Shown here: positions 12,056 through 23,128 of the stretch, piece by piece
Numbering within the stretch: the stretch's first letter is position 1
Layout: each line of letters opens with the position of its first letter
Source of the DNA: Antedon mediterranea
Taxonomy: Eukaryota > Echinodermata > Crinoidea > Comatulida > Antedonidae
Reading direction: 5' to 3'
DNA: 64,000 bases
Assembly (NCBI RefSeq): GCF_964355755.1
Contig: NC_092676.1
Span: forward strand, 25,092,288 to 25,156,287
Program-made: the position numbers and the translations under genes
Notes under the pieces: model-generated
The model's database searches: none
Told to the model about the DNA's origin: nothing
The model's input: only the letters and a program-made list of their open reading frames with translations

Positions 12056-12145
12056 CATTTGAGGAAATGCCGCCGCAGGGAGGATTCGAACCCGGCATAT
12101 TCTGCTTGATAAGTAGTCAACATTGCTACAACCAGAAAATCATTA
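12056..12145 (-). mobile_element. tRNA-derived SINE head
   Basis: On the minus strand it reads TTGTAGCAATGTTGACTAC, then CCGGGTTCGAATCCTCC. The second motif is a near-perfect RNA polymerase III B box (GGTTCGAATCC). It does not fold as a full tRNA with acceptor stem by eye, so I call it a SINE or tRNA relic rather than a tRNA gene. Confidence 0.55.
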
Positions 12146-12318
12146 ACACGCTATTATTATTTTGCCTTGTATAAATGAACGCCTTATAAACGTGTGCCGC
12201 TGATACAAAAGCGTTTGTTCAATATTAAAAGTTTATCGCTTATCACTCAAACAATTAAATCGCGATGGTCATTTCGCGATCAGCTGATCATTGAGTTACA
12301 TAACTAACTAATACTTTA

Positions 12319-12935
12319 TAAATCAAAGAGCTGCATAGGCAGGATATAGAAAAAAATCAAGATCAAATAAGTTAAAACTGCCTCAATATAGATTTATTTT
12401 AACGACATGTTTCGGGCATAGCCCATCATCAGGTGAAAAGAATTGTAACAAAGGATAACATATATAAGTCACAAAATTACATAATAAAACAAATCAGCCA
12501 ATCAAAGATGTTAACAAACAAAAGGCACAGTTATAAAGCCACGCCTCCAAAAGCTATGGTGTACAAAGCAGGAATGGTTGCTTATAAAGCAGGAAATTTA
12601 AAACAAAGACAAAAGCTTCAAGTGTAAATAATTGTTAATATGTGAATGTCTCTGGCAAAATTAATGTTTAAAGGATCTAAATTGTACATTTATGCCGGTA
12701 GGGGCAAGAGTGCCAAGCTTTACAATTATTCTTTCTTCTATAATTCTACGAGATGTCTCAGAACCATTACATACTTTAACACCAGAAATTGTAATATCCG
12801 AAAGGGAATGCTCATTATTACAAAAATGGGTGGCTACAGGTAATCCGGGAGTCTTTAGTTTAATAGACCTTAAATGTTCTACAAACCTATCACCTAACCT
12901 GCGTTTAGTTTCACCAATATAAAGCATATTAACAT
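12319..12935 (-). mobile_element. 5'-truncated Penelope-like retroelement with GIY-YIG endonuclease
   Basis: On the minus strand, the frame from 12935 to 12661 begins VNMLYIGETKRRLGDRFVEH and continues for about 90 residues to a stop. LYIGETKRRLGDRFVEH is the GIY-YIG nuclease core found at the C-terminus of Penelope-like elements. The 3' region holds GACATGTTTCGGGCATAGCC with CATCATCAGG, a motif I associate with such elements. The 15-bp direct repeat CTAACTAATACTTTA flanks the insertion at 12304-12318 and 12936-12950 as a perfect target-site duplication. Truncation just upstream of the nuclease removes the reverse transcriptase, so the copy cannot move alone. Confidence 0.85.
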
Positions 12936-13139
12936 CTAACTAATACTTTAGCTCCATGACTCGAGTCGATGAAGGAAAATAACACCGTAAACAAGCATTC
13001 CACAAGGCCGTCGTTCTTATGAAAATATTTGCTGGTTTGTTAAGTGAATTAGGACTACATGTCAAGATTATACTGAATTTAATCACTTCGGGTTCCAGTG
13101 TCCGTGTAGGGTGTAAAAATCAATTAAATACCGATAACA

Positions 13140-13250
13140 CCGATAACACTTTACCGATACATCAATAAACTTTCTATATATGATAAATACACTTTACCGA
13201 TATATCAATAAACTTTCGATATATGATAAATACGCTTTACAGATACGAAT
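13140..13250. repeat. Short tandem repeat, ~43-bp unit
   Basis: Two full copies and a partial third of a unit running CTTTACCGATAYATCAATAA to TATATGATAAATAC lie at about 13149-13191, 13192-13234 and 13235-13250. It is non-coding. Confidence 0.7.
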
Positions 13251-15163
13251 AGATTAATTAACCTTTTACACTATATACAGAATATACAGAACAGGGGAGC
13301 GAAAACATATATTTTAATATCAAGTGTCTTTCTGGTTAGCTGACAAAAGGGGAGAGCATTTCAGAAGCGCAATCCCACTGTTCCAATTCCTGGGATCGCT
13401 AAGTATTAGTGTTTTTTAATGTTTTGTATCAATTTTGCATTTTTTAAACTTTTCTAATTCCATATATTTTTCTTGTAAATCAACAATTTCAGATTTTGGG
13501 CTGCATGTTATTACTATATAAACCTGAATAAATAAATAAATATTTACTACTAATTTTGTATGAGCGAGAAAAACAAATGAAACCTTCTGAAACCAAAACT
13601 TTACTGACAAAAAGCAGTTCATTTGACTAATGATTTTACCCTGAAATGTCACTTTGTTTTCTCATGTGTGGCCATGGATGACTTATTTCTCCATTGTGTT
13701 TCTTATTTCTGTTTCTTGTGTAACTGGTGTCCTTGGCAGTTTTATCGGCCAGACATTATTATCATCACCCAAGGTTTTATCAACATGGCAAATAACAACA
13801 GCTGTTTATTGAAGGATTTTAAAGTGTGGACATCAGCTAAAAATTTCCTTCACGCCGTCAATCGTTAAAGTTATGGTTGTGTACCAGAGAAGAGTGAAAT
13901 GACATCCTTCCTTGGTTGTACTATTCTGTGTTGACAGCAGAATTGCAGAAAGTATTGCTTGGTTTACGACGTAGCGCCACCGGGAGATTTTATTTTATTT
14001 TTTTTATGGCAGAAGCAGAACCTATTGCAGTAGTATGTACAGCGGTAAAACTATCAATGCCAAAGATGTGATGACAAACACAATTAGGCGGTGATGAGAG
14101 AAATCTATAGAGATGTTATGATATTTCTATGGAAAATCAAATAACACTTCTTTCTCTCACTCTTGAAGACGATCAAAGCATATTGTTCAAAACGTCGAGA
14201 AACTCAACAGTTCTTTTCAGAACTAATATACGTGGTGTACCGCAAACTTTATATCAACTTTCTTTCTTTTTACACTTGTGTTAAACAGCGCATAGACTAT
14301 TTGTATTTTGCGCTATACAAATTTAAAATCATTAACCATCAAATATCTCCCTGCAATATAAATTACCCCAATAGAGGCTACACCTATTTTGTATTTTTCA
14401 TGCTATGCTTCAATCCGATTGGTTAGCAATTCCTCACAGGAACATGGCATGTTCAAACAAGTGATATAAATACTGTATAATACTTCAATCTTGTTGAGAC
14501 GTTGCGGGATCCTTTACAAATAATCTACCAAAATTGCAGTACGAATAACATTTCTTTTTATTATAAAATATATTATGTACACATTGTCATGGCAATATGA
14601 AGATGTATATAGTTATTGTCATTCTTTTAATTAAAAATTTAAATTTTGCAATCCATTGATTGGATTGGAGTTGGTTGCAATCCATTGATTGATAATATTC
14701 AAGCGGGGTGGATTACAGATTGCAAAATATGACTGGTCTCTCTGTCAAAGTCGACCCAGGGATTCACCCTGGTCCACCTCATTCATATTAGGCCTGATAG
14801 TGCTATAGATAGGTTTAATAACTTTTTTTCAGGCCATTAAAGCAAAGAAGTTATTGCAACACTAAAAAAACTGAGACTGCACATGCATCCTTGGGTCTAA
14901 AATATCTGCAAACTATCCAGCATGCATGAGTTTATTAAATAGATTAAAACCTGGTTTTCATTTCAGAGACAAGTTTTGAGTTGACTGTACTATCAACAGT
15001 AACTTGTTGGGTGCTGAATTACTCAATCCATGAGTCCAGATGAATTTCACCCTCAAGATCAGTCAACCATGTATTGTACAGTGTGACCTTTGACACATAA
15101 ATTATCATGTCGTAACATGTTTTACTCAAAATTTCAACTAAATCTGAATCGATTTGAGTTGGT

Positions 15164-18100
15164 TCATGTTGTAGAAATAGAATCACAACCATACAATACC
15201 TTACGTATGCAGTTTGCTTGAGTTTCTTTATCAGATTCTGAAAGAAATATCAATTGAATCGGATCAAGAAGGTATAAAAATAAATTATTTTTTATCCTCC
15301 CTGGCCTGGTCAGATTGACCTGCACATTTTAGTTGTTTTATTTTAAACACTTTTATATGTTATCCCGTGCATCTACATAATTTAATCTTGCCCTATTCAT
15401 TTTTCATTAATGTTTTTTAATGTTTAAGATGTTTATATATTTATTTTATTTTGCAGTTTTTTTATTTTTAAGTGGATTGATGAGGTGCCAAATAAATGAA
15501 ATGAAAGAAAAATGAACAAAGATTAATGTTATTTTATATACTAAGTGGGGATTTTTTTTTTCCATAGATAAATTTCAACCAAGTGAATTAACGTAGTGAT
15601 ACATACATGTAACTATTAAACTTACGATTTATTTCATGATCTTTAAGCAAGTCCAGATATTCAGAGGTAGAGGGCAGCAGATCTAGAAGATTGACCGAAT
15701 CAATACGAGGCAGTTTGACGTTGTAGTATACGTATATCTTGTTATCAAACGTGGCATACACTAAACATGGGTTGGTTGCACCGGCAATTGTGTAACGTCC
15801 TAAACAAGAAATTAATCTTATTAATATTCATGTTATAGCATGTTGTTTTCAATATTACCAACAGTTGAGTTTTATCACTGTTTCAATAGGTAGCAACTAC
15901 AGTGCAAAAAAGAATTGAGTCCCAACAGGACTTGAACCCGAAACTTAGGATTGGTAAGCAACAACCTATTTCTAGTGCTTGTAAACACAAGGCTTCTGGT
16001 TAATAGACGTTGAAAACATCTGCAATTTTTTAATAATAATTATCATTTTTAATAATACTACTAATTATTTGCAGTGATGAAGTGTTGCCCGAAAGCTCTG
16101 CAAATTTTTCTGGTTGTTTGATTTCATAGTTTTTATTTAGCTTTTCGCTTTTATTTTGTATCTCCATTGAGATCTAGCCACTAATGCCCACAGCATTGTC
16201 ATTTTGTATCTCCATTGAGATCTAGCCACTAATACCCACAGCATTGTCATTTTGTATCTCCATTGAGATCTAGCCACTAATACCCACAGCATTGTCATTT
16301 TGTATCTCCATTGAGATCTAGCCACTAATACCCACAGCATTGTCATTTTGTATCTCCATTGAGATCTAGCCACTAATACCCACAGCATTGTCATTTTGTA
16401 TCTCCATTGAGATCTAGCCACTAATGCCCACAGCATTGTCATTTTGTATCTCCATTGAGATCTAGCCACTAATACCCACAGCATTGTCATTTTGTATCTC
16501 CATTGAGATCTAGCCACTAATGCCCACAGCATTGTCATTTTGTATCTCCATTGAGATCTAGCCACTAATGCCCACAGCATTGTCATTTTTTCAGTAATTT
16601 GCCTTTGGATTAATATTATTTTTAATATAGTAGAACATCGGGGAAACCTTTATGATTAACAAACAAGATGCAGTATATCTGTTAATCTGTCCCTGGCCTT
16701 AACAGGGGTTCTATTATAGTAAATCTATAAGTAATTCCACTTACCAGCACAAAATGCAGCTACATTGCCATCAAACCTAAACTTGGCAATATTTTGTTCC
16801 TGGTCAGCGATGTACGTCATTCCATTCCACGCACAGCATAACACTTCATCTTTTCCATCTCCCTGAAAAATTAAAATAATTTTAGTAAAATTCATTTTCA
16901 AATTTAATAACACTTTTGTAATATATGATTAAAACAGTATAGAGATTTTGCCAATTTGCTACCTAAACAATACGCAATGCAGTATAATCAAAGTCTATTG
17001 GTTATCAACTTACAGTGATATCAAGAGCGGTCAGTGAGAACAATTGATGGTCAAGCTTATAGGACCACACCATCTCATCCTCCTGAATCATCATTAAGTT
17101 ACCTATCAACAAATGTCAAGTGTTACCATGGAAATCAAAACAAGTTTAATTTGAAAAAAAAGTTTTTTCGGGTTATTGTTAGTAAGAACTCAAGCTCTGT
17201 CTACACTATCAAACTAGTTTGACAAAAAAAGTGTGATGTGCCAAACTATGGTAGTGATATGCTTAAATATGGGAGTGATATGACATCATCATATCCATAT
17301 ATGGGCGCATCACATTTTTTTGTCACATAAAGATTGATAGTGTAGACAGAGCTTAACAAACAGGAATTAAATTGTCTATATATTACATAATTTACTTATA
17401 AAGCTTGGTTCCCACTAGCGACACAACACGCCACCTACGCAATAAGAAAATAGCCTTCCAATAATTGTGTTTGCCTCCGCTTGTGTGAAATCAAGCCCGA
17501 GATGTTTGAAGCACTGTTGCGATGCAGTTCCCACTTGTAATTAAACAATACAGTACAGCACTTCAATACGTCGAGGCGTTGCATTGCGTCGCTAGTGGGA
17601 ACCACGCTTAAGACAGCAGAAAAATTATTTTAGCAAACTGAATCTTACCATCTAAAGAACTGAGAACAAATTTATCACACTGAGGTTCGTCAACAACACT
17701 TGTTCCTATTTAAAAAGAAATATATATATATGTATATGTTTGAAGCTGTGATGCCGAGTGGCCGAGTGGTTAAGACAGTGGAACCTAATTACGTAGCCAT
17801 GGTTGAGGTGGTAGAACGAGTCTTCTCGGATAAGGACTACAAGATATAGGTCCAATGTACACATAGCTCATGTGTACTTTAAAGAAACTAGTACATCTTT
17901 CAAGACAAGTAGGGGGTTACCCCGGTGTACTAGTCCACACAAACACAGCCACTGTGCAATTGGGAATGGACCATTTTAGGTGTTTACCACCTGTTGGTCC
18001 CATCCTTGACAAATGTACATACATCTTAGTGAGAAGTTGAATAATAGAATAAATAACAAAATTGCCTTAAATTTTATAATATTAATAAATATAAATTAAT

Positions 18101-21100
18101 TGTGAGAATAAAAGTCTATCATTTCATTATAATTCAATTCATATTCATTGTTCTAATTCATATAAAAATAAATCTTAAAATCTTTACCACTTTACCTTGT
18201 GATAAATGGCCACTGATTTCTGTTGTAATAATGCTGTTTCTAGCCTTCACGCTTGAGATGCTATGAGCTACTATGAGGACAGAGTTCTCATTGTAAGCCT
18301 GTATGTTGCCTTCCTCAGCCCACGTACATTTCAGTTCAACGTAACAGAACCCAGGCTGGGAGGCCACTAGCTTAGGTATGCCATTCTGGTGATGTAGGGC
18401 TATAGAACCAATCTACAAATATTGCAAATAAAGTTTAACATATTTTTGAATGATGGAAATGAAATATGAATATTTTTTTTGTCTTTTATGGGTGAATATT
18501 TATTGATAGGAATTTCACAAAATTACACACCTGTCCAGGTGGTTCCCACATCTGTAGGAGTTTAAGAATGCCTTTACTCTGTTCACTTGGGTTCTAGAAA
18601 AATAGTAAATAACAATTAATAACCATAACATTTTTAAAACCATAAAGAAACATAAATAAACATAAAATAATTCTATTTAGGCATGGTATATTATGATGAA
18701 TTAAGGTCAATTTACACAGACGAGCGGTAACAGTAATAAAAATAGAGAATCTATGTTATTCCTTATGACCATTTACACACAATGTTGAGCGGACGGCAGT
18801 TTCCACTCAGGATAGATACAGATTCCATGTGGGACAAGCTATGTGTGTAAATTGGCCTCATGAGTGGAAGTAGTAAAGCACAGTAGAACCTCTATTAAGG
18901 GGACACCTTCGGGGTGCTACACAGTTAATAGAGGTTAGTCCAAATAGAGGATGGCCGTAATGTTAAATCATATATTTGCCCTTGTTTATTTTAAAAGTTA
19001 GGGTAGAGAGGAGTTGTTCTTCTGTAAATGCTCTAGCATCAAGCCACAAATATGCTTACATCATCACTGTATTCCATCCATTTGTAAGCCCTAATAACAC
19101 GGTCTGTGTGTCCTATTACTAGTTCATACATACCATCTCCATCTGTGAAATGTTACAGAAATAACTATTATTACACAACAGTAATTATATATAACTAGAT
19201 GGCACGCTCGCTTCGCTCGCGTACCATCTAGGTCGTGCCCACAGATGGTTCTCGAATACACAGTATTTCCAGCGAGAAAAAAATGGAGATTTCAAATGTA
19301 CGTACCGCAGGACTATAATACATTGTCGTTTACAGAAACGAATAAATATACACAATGATTTATGTAGTCAACCAAAATTAGCACCCTGGGAATTACTTCC
19401 GAGAGAGAAACAAAATGAGTCAAATTTTTTTATTTGGACTCATTTAAACAAACCCAATTTGTGTTTTGTATGTAACATTAAGGGTTGAGGGATGGGGGAA
19501 GAAGATAGGTACAAAGAGGAAACATTTTAAAATATATTCTTATCCACTCAGTAACGAAATATTGTTTTTAATGTTTTATAGGCCTATAAATAATATACCA
19601 CTAAATACAGTAAAACATTTACGATTTAATACGGTATTTTGTTAAAACTCTCACTGTCATAGTCGATTGAAATAGTAAAGTACATGTAACGATACACCAC
19701 TACGACGTTTATATATTTTTAAATTATTAATTAATACAAACGTTGAGAAGCAACTGTCAGTAATAACGTTTATTTATTTGTATATTATATGTTTATAATC
19801 TAACAGTAGGGCCTACCCACACTCACAGTAATAAAGTTTATTTGTATATATTTTTATACAGTATTACATCTAACAGTACCAACACTCACAGTAAGAAATT
19901 TGCGATTCAAATTGCGATCAAAAGTGGTTAATACCTTAACAGTATTGTACAGCATTGCAATACTATTTATGTTTATTCTCCAAGGGGGCCCATAAATCTA
20001 AATCTATACCTCTATGGTTAAACCAAATAATTTGGAATGTTTATTTGTATATTATATGTTTATAATCTAACAGTAGGGCCTACCCACACTCACAGTAATA
20101 AAGTTTATTTGTATATATTTTTATATTACATCTAACAGTACCAACACTCACAGTAAGAAATTTGCGATTCAAATTGCGATCAAAAGTGGTTAATACCTTA
20201 ACAGTATTGTACAGCATTGCAATACTATTTATGCTTATTCTCCAAGGGGGCCCATAAATCTAAATCTATACCTGTATGGTTAAACCAAATAATTTGGAAT
20301 GTTCCATTCATCACAAATCAATACATTTGTAAAAACGTATATTAAATGTATCAAAATAGTATTTTTTAAAGAAAATCGGCCTGTCTTCAACATTATGATG
20401 CTGTACTCGAACTGTTCAACCGGTTTTCAGCTATTAAAAACAATTATCGTAGGAGGAGATAGGAAAATGCGAAGCCTCCTCGCATTTTTGTGGCGGGTAT
20501 TTTTCAAGATGGACATCCATTAGACAGTGTATACCACGATCGGAAAACACCCCTATTTGGGGCAAATCGTTGAACCTAAATTCGTTTTAATCGTCAATAA
20601 CTAATTATCTAACTTAATTTAATTAGTAAACAGGGTAACATCAGGTGGTTAAAATCAGTACCGAAAGTACGAACCAACTTTATATACCATCGAGTAAAAA
20701 TTCTAGAAGTAAGGCGCGATTGACCGAATTTTGCCCTTACGTAAATTTATATATAGATTATATATAACATTTTATTCAATGACATTTTCGATGACTGGCA
20801 ACTATTAAGCATGTAAAAAATTAATGTAATCTACTACAATTATTTTTTACATATTTATTAATTGCCAGTAAAATATAAATTTGAAACTGTTTATTCATTA
20901 CAATTGTGAATGTTCAGTATTTTTAACCTTTTGATATTATTTTTTTGTCGGTCAGTCAACACTAATTCAAATTTGAGCATGCGACTGCAGCCATGTATAT
21001 GGCCTTGTTTATGGATGTTTTAATTTGATTGTAAAAAGAAGCTGAGTCTCACATTTGTTATTTTACAGTACTGTGTTGTTATGTGACAATAAAGTTTATC

Positions 21101-23128
21101 TATATCTAATGTATAATTCTTTTATGAAATTACCTCAAATTACAAAATTGTTCAGTATCATCAGTTAGAGAAAGAAGTTTTACTCTATAATACTCATTTT
21201 TTGCTGTTTTTAATCCTTTTAAAGCTGTTTTAAACTATTTTAATCTCCTGAATCCTTTTCAATTTTAATACCTAGTCTTTTTTACACCGTGTTTCATAAC
21301 TCATATTTTTTGTGCAATTATGTGTGTGTACATAATATATTATATTGTATATCTATTTATTATTGTACTAATAATTGTCAATCTTCAAGAAGAATTTCTG
21401 TTGTTATTTTATGATGATGATGGACAAGCATTTCAGTATTCAGTATTACTTTAACTCTTGTCAGTGTTGTTTTTAAATATTCTATAAATTTGAAACTTAA
21501 TTTGATTATTAATTAAATGACATACCAACATCATCAATAAGGATCATCTTTGTGTTGGCAGCAAGGTGCTGTGTGTGACATGGAACCATATCGACAGGTT
21601 TCTAGAATAAAAATATTAAATCAAATCTTAAATTAGGAAAGTAAAAGTATGAAATAATAAATAGATAATATATTAGTGAGATGAGTTGTAACTCATATGA
21701 CTCTTTCACCTCCACTCCCTAAGCCTCAAATGAGACTTAGTTTATAAGCATGATAAATTATAAAATAGTTTATCCATCCTGTAATTGGCGAGTTACAGTA
21801 CTCGCTGTTGGATGCGTATGAAATAAATAAATAAAATGTCCCTGAATTTACCATGCATACTTTACCAACCTTGTCTTCTGAACTAAATTGAAAAATATTG
21901 CACCATCCTTCAGCATTCATTGTTACAACTACATTCTGAAAAAAGTTGAGAAACAGTTGAGAAAAAGTTTATGCAGTTAGTACTCATAAAACATTGGTGA
22001 ATGGATTTGTTAATATTTAAAGCTCATTAGAAAATAGTGTTTACCTTCATCTTGTTAAAAAGATCTCCAATTCCTAAACAGGTAATCTGTGAACATATTG
22101 AGATATAATGAATAATATGTTTCCACTGTATAGTATTACAAAAAAGTAAAAAGTACTGTACACCCACAAACTGCAGGCTGAAACATCAGAAACCACAATG
22201 GGGTACCATAAAGGGGCAACACCAAAATGCAGAGGGCACCCTAGGCTGCAGCAGTTCACCAACACAGAGGCTTGTAATAACATACAGGAACTGTCTCGCA
22301 TAATAGTAGTTAGTGCATTTTAAGATGTGCTTATTTATTCATTAAACATTGGGTAAATAGCTAAAGCGGAAGCTATGGGCCAATAGCACAAAACACAGAA
22401 GTGGGAACCTCTTGAGGGCAGTGGCATGAGCAGAGTTAAGGGGCCCAAGAGCATAAGCAGCCCCAATGCAAATATCCAGCATTGGAGGGCCCCTTAGGAG
22501 TGCTGAACCAGGCATTACACAACTGCTTGAGCCTTGATGAGGGGTTGTGGTTTGAAATTGATATTATGACTACTAGCATAAAACTTGCTTACCATTCCCA
22601 GTCCACTACAACGCGCCCAGGCAGTAACTGCATCTCCTTTAAAGATATTTAAATCACCTTCTACATTGCCAACAACTAACTCGTGCTCCTAAAAAAACAA
22701 TTTAAAGCCATAACGCACAGAAAATGTACAAAAAAAGATTTCTAAATTTAAAAAAAATTATCCTTAAAAAATCTATTCATATTATAAAAGTTTAGACCCT
22801 GTGGTCTAAAGATATCAAACAAAATGATGGTATAAAAATGATACTATGACAATATGTGGAAATTAGTTATAAAAGGACTACTTGTATATAGATATATATA
22901 GGGACGAAACGACTTGTTTATATTTGTCTAGGTTACAGCGCACTTAGAGGGCGCAGAAGAAAATATTCATGAGATGGGTCTAGTCCTAGGCTAGACAGAC
23001 TGGCACTTCCAGTAAGCTTTAATAATACTCACTCCATCATTATTTATATCCCCTAATATTACATTATTTGAAAGTAAATTTCCTTCAAATTCTAGTTCCA
23101 CCTTATCAACAAAAGTTACAGATCTCAT
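15164..23128 (-). CDS. itfg2: ITFG2, KICSTOR complex subunit (FG-GAP/beta-propeller protein)
   Basis: Thirteen coding exons: 23128-23033, 22688-22593, 22086-22045, 21935-21852, 21601-21526, 19142-19060, 18593-18531, 18412-18196, 17705-17649, 17102-17014, 16862-16745, 15799-15626, 15237-15164. They join in frame to 1269 nt (422 residues; human ITFG2 is about 447). The start MRSVTFVDKVELEFEGNL parallels human MRSVSYVQRVALEFSGSL. FG-GAP-like blades are visible: GDINNDGEHELVVGN (~27-41), DVDGDGMYELVIGHTDRV (~131-148) and GDGKDEVLCCAWNGMTYI (~302-319); CLVYATFDNKIYVYY is near 355. In mammals ITFG2 works with KPTN, KICS2 and SZT2 to hold GATOR1 on lysosomes and restrain mTORC1 in amino-acid shortage. 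The last exon (QSDKETQANCIRKVLYGCD..) is the least certain. Confidence 0.93.
15290..15512. repeat. Possible LINE-type 3' tail
   Basis: An AT-rich stretch ends GGATTGATGAGGTGCCAAAT then AAATGAAATGAAAG, resembling a LINE 3' UTR with a terminal simple repeat. No coding part is present and the call rests on style only. Confidence 0.25.
15908..16010 (-). mobile_element. tRNA-derived SINE fragment
   Basis: The minus strand reads GTTTCGGGTTCAAGTCCTGT, a Pol III B box (GGTTCAAGTCC) with tRNA-like context. It lies in the last long intron of ITFG2, immediately beside the region carrying the 48-bp array. Confidence 0.5.
16153..16587. repeat. 48-bp minisatellite, nine copies
   Basis: The unit TTTTGTATCTCCATTGAGAT..CTAGCCACTAATACCCACAG..CATTGTCA is repeated nine times with almost no divergence (alternating TACCC/TGCCC). 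Each unit holds the palindrome-rich ATTGAGATCTAG. The unit length is a multiple of three, so it makes a spurious 149-codon frame. It lies in the ITFG2 intron between exons at 16745 and 15799. Its flanks match the dispersed element at 118-245, which carries one unit. Confidence 0.95.
17192..17354. mobile_element. MITE family A, near-complete copy
   Basis: It starts AAGCTCTGTCTACACTATCA and ends with the inverse (TGATAGTGTAGACAGAGCTT after AAAGAT). The core is near-palindromic (CCAAACTATGG, CCATATATGGGCGCATCACA). It lies in an ITFG2 intron and has no coding capacity. Confidence 0.85.
17401..17611. mobile_element. MITE family C copy
   Basis: The left end is AAGCTTGGTTCCCACTAGCG and the right end CGCTAGTGGGAACCACGCTT, a clear ~20-bp terminal inverted repeat over 211 bp. 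It lies in an ITFG2 intron, 46 bp from a family A copy. Other copies are at 37320, 37532, 38914 and 51423. Confidence 0.8.
17745..18045 (+). mobile_element. tRNA(Ser/Leu)-headed SINE
   Basis: The head GATGCCGAGTGGCCGAGTGG-TTAAGAC looks like the D-arm/A box of a class II tRNA (TGGCCGAGTGG). A body follows with CACATAGCTCATGTGTACTT and ACTAGTACATCTTTC, ending in AT-rich GAATAATAGAATAAATAA. It shares its body with 270-440. It is not a functional tRNA because no matching acceptor stem or T-arm closes it. It lies in an ITFG2 intron. Confidence 0.65.
18703..18860. mobile_element. Short inverted-repeat element (AAGGTCAATTTACACA ends)
   Basis: The left end AAGGTCAATTTACACAGACG is mirrored on the right by GTGTGTAAATTGGCCTCA, over ~158 bp. 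It contains CCATTTACACACAATGTTGAGCGGA-type internal copies of the end. It lies in an ITFG2 intron, and only one copy was seen. Confidence 0.5.
18882..18960. mobile_element. Possible pogo/Tigger-type terminal fragment
   Basis: CAGTAGAACCTCTATTAAGG followed by GGACACCTTCGGGG, with AATAGAGGTTAGTCC and AATAGAGGATGG, resembles the ends of pogo/Tigger-type DNA transposons in my memory. No transposase or second end was seen. Confidence 0.3.
19190..20770 (-). mobile_element. Helentron-associated (HINE-like) non-autonomous element
   Basis: On the minus strand the end is GCGAGCGAAGCGAGCGTGCC then ATCTAGTTATATATA, a GC hairpin followed by an AT-rich terminus. The other side (~20757) begins TATATAATCTATATATAAAT then TTACGTAAGGGCAAAATTCG. 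Short asymmetric ends, a 3' hairpin and internal tandem repeats are features of Helentron-derived elements. Two ~260-bp direct copies lie inside (about 19780-20037 and 20038-20300). It sits in the ITFG2 intron between exons at 21526 and 19142. Confidence 0.5.
19780..20300. repeat. Direct duplication of a ~260-bp unit
   Basis: The two halves agree almost base for base, each running from TTATTTGTATATTATATG through CAGTAGGGCCTACCCACACT and CTCCAAGGGGGCCCATAAAT to AAATAATTTGGAATGTT. Small differences include TATACAG, present only in the first copy, and CCTCTATGG versus CCTGTATGG. Confidence 0.9.
20940..21110. repeat. Dispersed repeat, possible LINE 3' end
   Basis: CGGTCAGTCAACACTAATTC..GCATGCGACTGCAGCCATGT matches 11370-11432 (CGGTCGGTCGGTATAAACAC..GCGACTAGCCATGTATGG). 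The latter lies just beyond the LINE tail. It ends with GTGACAATAAAGTTTATC, a poly(A)-signal-like ending. Confidence 0.4.
21685..21735. repeat. SINE fragment (TCCACTCCCTAAGCCTCAAATGAGA type)
   Basis: The text GTTGTAACTCATATGACTCT, then CCACTCCCTAAGCCTCAAAT, recurs at 44235-44285 and 57925-57970. It is the tail part of the same SINE family. Confidence 0.5.

Larger units (their letters stand above)
5730..15163. other. Intergenic region, repeat-rich
   Basis: No spliced or long conserved reading frame was found between the Kazal promoter and the ITFG2 3' end. The stretch holds MITE and piggyBac-type fragments, a duplicated ~165-bp segment, a LINE 3' tail, tRNA-type SINEs and a truncated Penelope-like element, each listed separately. 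Short ORFs such as 10039-10317 and 13623-13868 are AT-rich chance frames or lie in repeats. A TTTATT at about 14931 (AATAAA on the minus strand) is a possible ITFG2 polyadenylation signal. Confidence 0.6.

Noticed and set aside
16137-16586. 149-codon minus-strand frame of repeated MTMLWVLVARSQWRYK
   Set aside because: It is the 48-bp minisatellite, open only because 48 is divisible by three. It lies within an ITFG2 intron and continues a non-coding dispersed repeat.
17745-17830. Possible tRNA(Ser/Leu) gene
   Set aside because: There is an A-box-like start, but the acceptor and T-arms do not close, and the sequence continues into a SINE body shared with 270-440.
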